Source: Dysgonomonas sp. 521 (GTDB lineage: Bacteria > Bacteroidota > Bacteroidia > Bacteroidales > Dysgonomonadaceae). From it: a DNA stretch of 44,028 bases. The notes under the pieces were generated by a model. It was not told the origin of the DNA. It saw nothing but the letters and a program-made list of their open reading frames with translations, and did not search any database. Below are positions 42,865 to 44,028 of the stretch, one piece after another. The DNA is taken from NCBI RefSeq assembly GCF_010501055.1, contig NZ_QVMO01000029.1, forward strand, positions 1 to 44,028, written 5' to 3'. Position 1 is the first letter of the stretch. The number at the start of each line of letters is the position of its first letter. A program made the translations under genes and the position numbers.

Positions 42865-42972
42865 TAGATGAACTTTATAAATGACGAAGCAATATTCTGT
42901 TTATAATTATTAATTAAAGCTATCCTAGAATAAATCCGCCCTGTAAATGATGAAAATATAGCATTTTTTCAC

Positions 42973-42980
42973 TATATTTG
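42973..42980 (+). promoter_or_regulatory. -7 element of the sigma-factor gene
   Basis: TATATTTG, 38 bp upstream of the start codon. The upstream -33 element is not evident. Confidence 0.5.
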
Positions 42981-43018
42981 CAAACATTTTTGGGATATTT
43001 TATTATACATATCTGTAT

Positions 43019-43879
43019 ATGAGGCAGTTAAAGATTACAAAGTCAATTACTAATCGCGAGAGCGCGTCATTAGACAAGTATTTACAAGAAATTGGCCGTG
43101 AAGACTTGATTACGGTTGAGGAAGAAGTAGAGTTAGCTCAAGCCATCAAAAAAGGCGACAGGGCTGCACTCGAAAAACTCACACGGGCAAATCTGAGATT
43201 CGTGGTGTCTGTTGCAAAACAGTATCAGAATCAAGGACTAAGCCTTCCCGACCTAATCAATGAGGGAAATCTGGGACTAATCAAAGCTGCAGAGAAATTC
43301 GACGAAACCAGAGGGTTTAAATTTATCAGTTATGCGGTATGGTGGATTCGCCAGTCAATATTGCAGGCATTAGCAGAACAATCGCGTATCGTACGCCTTC
43401 CGCTCAATCAGGTAGGCTCGCTGAACAAAATCAGCAAGGCTTTCTCTAAATTCGAGCAGGAAAACGAACGCAAGCCATCGGCAGAAGAGCTAGCAGAGCA
43501 ATTAGACATACCCGTAGATAAAATCGCCGATTCACTCAAAGTCTCAGGACGCCACATTTCGATGGACGCACCTTTTGTTGAAGGTGAAGATAACAGTCTG
43601 TTGGATGTACTTGTAAACGACGACGCACCTATTGCCGACCGTACGTTGATAAACGAATCGCTCCAACAGGAGATAGAACGCGCGTTATCAACTTTGACAG
43701 AAAGAGAAAGTGAAATTATCAAGATGTTCTTCGGTATAGGGTATCAGGAAATGACCCTCGAAGAAATCGGTGATAAATTTCAGTTGACACGAGAACGTGT
43801 ACGTCAAATCAAGGAAAAAGCAATTAAGCGGTTAAGACAAAATTCGAGAAGTAAATTATTGAAAAGTTACTTAGGTTAA
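43019..43879 (+). CDS. rpoD: Primary RNA polymerase sigma factor (short Bacteroidetes type)
   Basis: A 286-aa sigma-70-family protein lacking region 1.1 and the non-conserved insertion, as in Bacteroidetes primary sigma factors. Region 1.2 is [15 protein letters not shown]. Region 2 is [57 protein letters not shown]. Region 3 follows, and region 4 is [48 protein letters not shown], with the helix-turn-helix that reads the -33 element. It recognises the TTTG/TAnnTTTG promoters seen across this window. It is transcribed alone; the terminator is followed at once by a group II intron. Confidence 0.97.
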   Translation: MRQLKITKSITNRESASLDKYLQEIGREDLITVEEEVELAQAIKKGDRAALEKLTRANLRFVVSVAKQYQNQGLSLPDLINEGNLGLIKAAEKFDETRGFKFISYAVWWIRQSILQALAEQSRIVRLPLNQVGSLNKISKAFSKFEQENERKPSAEELAEQLDIPVDKIADSLKVSGRHISMDAPFVEGEDNSLLDVLVNDDAPIADRTLINESLQQEIERALSTLTERESEIIKMFFGIGYQEMTLEEIGDKFQLTRERVRQIKEKAIKRLRQNSRSKLLKSYLG

Positions 43880-43904
43880 TAAGATAACCTGGTATAAATT
43901 ATAA

Positions 43905-43937
43905 AGAGAGTCAGTAAGAAACCGGCTCTCTTTTTTT
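43905..43937 (+). terminator. Terminator of the sigma-factor gene
   Basis: Stem AGAGAGTC (43905-43912) / GGCTCTCT (43924-43931) including one G-U pair, then seven T (43931-43937). Confidence 0.88.
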
Positions 43938-43938
43938 A

Positions 43939-44028
43939 GTTCGCCCAGCATGGGTGTATTCTAATGGGTGCAAGTCCCTCACACGCCCTAACAACGGGAA
44001 GTGTCTAGCCTTGAGCAAGGGTGTCCTT
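43939..44028 (+). mobile_element. 5' end of a group IIC-like intron (cut by window end)
   Basis: The sequence GTTCGCCCAGCATGGGTG, followed by GGGTGCAAGTCCCTC and later CCTTGAGCAAGGGTGTCC, matches domain I of bacterial group IIC introns such as that of Eubacterium rectale (compared from memory). The first five bases GTTCG vary from the GUGYG consensus. The start lies 1 base after the T-run of the sigma-factor terminator, the usual insertion site of IIC introns. The reverse transcriptase would lie beyond the window. Confidence 0.82.

Noticed and set aside
42638..42871. Small frames on both strands upstream of the sigma-factor gene
   Set aside because: They are inside the MITE-like element and recur as non-coding sequence at 18748-18895.

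Overview
The window looks like a chromosomal segment of a Bacteroidales bacterium, most like Dysgonomonadaceae or a close relative. This is inferred from gene families and promoter style, not from a database match. Supporting signs are a short primary sigma factor (286 aa), many promoters of the TTTG / TAnnTTTG type, genes without obvious Shine-Dalgarno sequences, 'LASC'-type lipoboxes, and a leuA-leuC-leuD-synthase-leuB locus. Layout: 0-3.7 kb carries a leftward set (coiled-coil lipoprotein, rsmI, a TonB-domain protein, a HAD phosphatase) next to repeats. 3.7-5.2 kb is a gene-free block packed with palindromic repeat elements. 5.3-17.4 kb is a leucine (and probably isoleucine) biosynthesis locus. 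It starts with a consensus promoter, an 18-codon Leu/Ile-rich leader peptide and an intrinsic-terminator attenuator, followed by leuA, leuC, leuD, a second isopropylmalate/citramalate-synthase-like gene and leuB. Two membrane acyltransferases, a GH127 glycosidase, a repeat and an IS200-like transposase remnant interrupt it. 17.5-18.75 kb holds the most unusual object. It is a pair of leftward transcription units, each with the same 33-bp promoter block and a ~200-nt leader that folds as a long hairpin whose apical loop pairs with the 3' tail just before a U-run. The helices are kept by compensatory changes although much of the sequence differs. One copy precedes an intact 114-aa two-TM protein and the other a truncated version. 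18.75-19.2 kb is a three-level nested set of small repeat elements, and an uninterrupted copy of the outer element lies at 42.6 kb. 19.3-26.9 kb carries a HEAT-like hypothetical protein, a DUF4294-type protein, a probable mtaB - LpxL-like acyltransferase - GT2 operon, a long-chain acyl-CoA ligase and a tiny Ala-rich repeat lipoprotein. 27.0-38.85 kb is an ABC-transporter-dependent surface polysaccharide cluster: wzm, a GT23/NodZ-like fucosyltransferase, six GT2 enzymes, wzt with a C-terminal glycan-binding domain, an FkbM methyltransferase, a DegT aminotransferase, WbqC and a divergent DegT-like protein. 39.0-44.0 kb has a rhodanese, a sodium:solute symporter, a DegQ/HtrA protease and the primary sigma factor. 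The window ends inside the 5' domain of a group IIC-like intron placed directly after the sigma-factor terminator. No tRNA, rRNA or CRISPR array was recognised.
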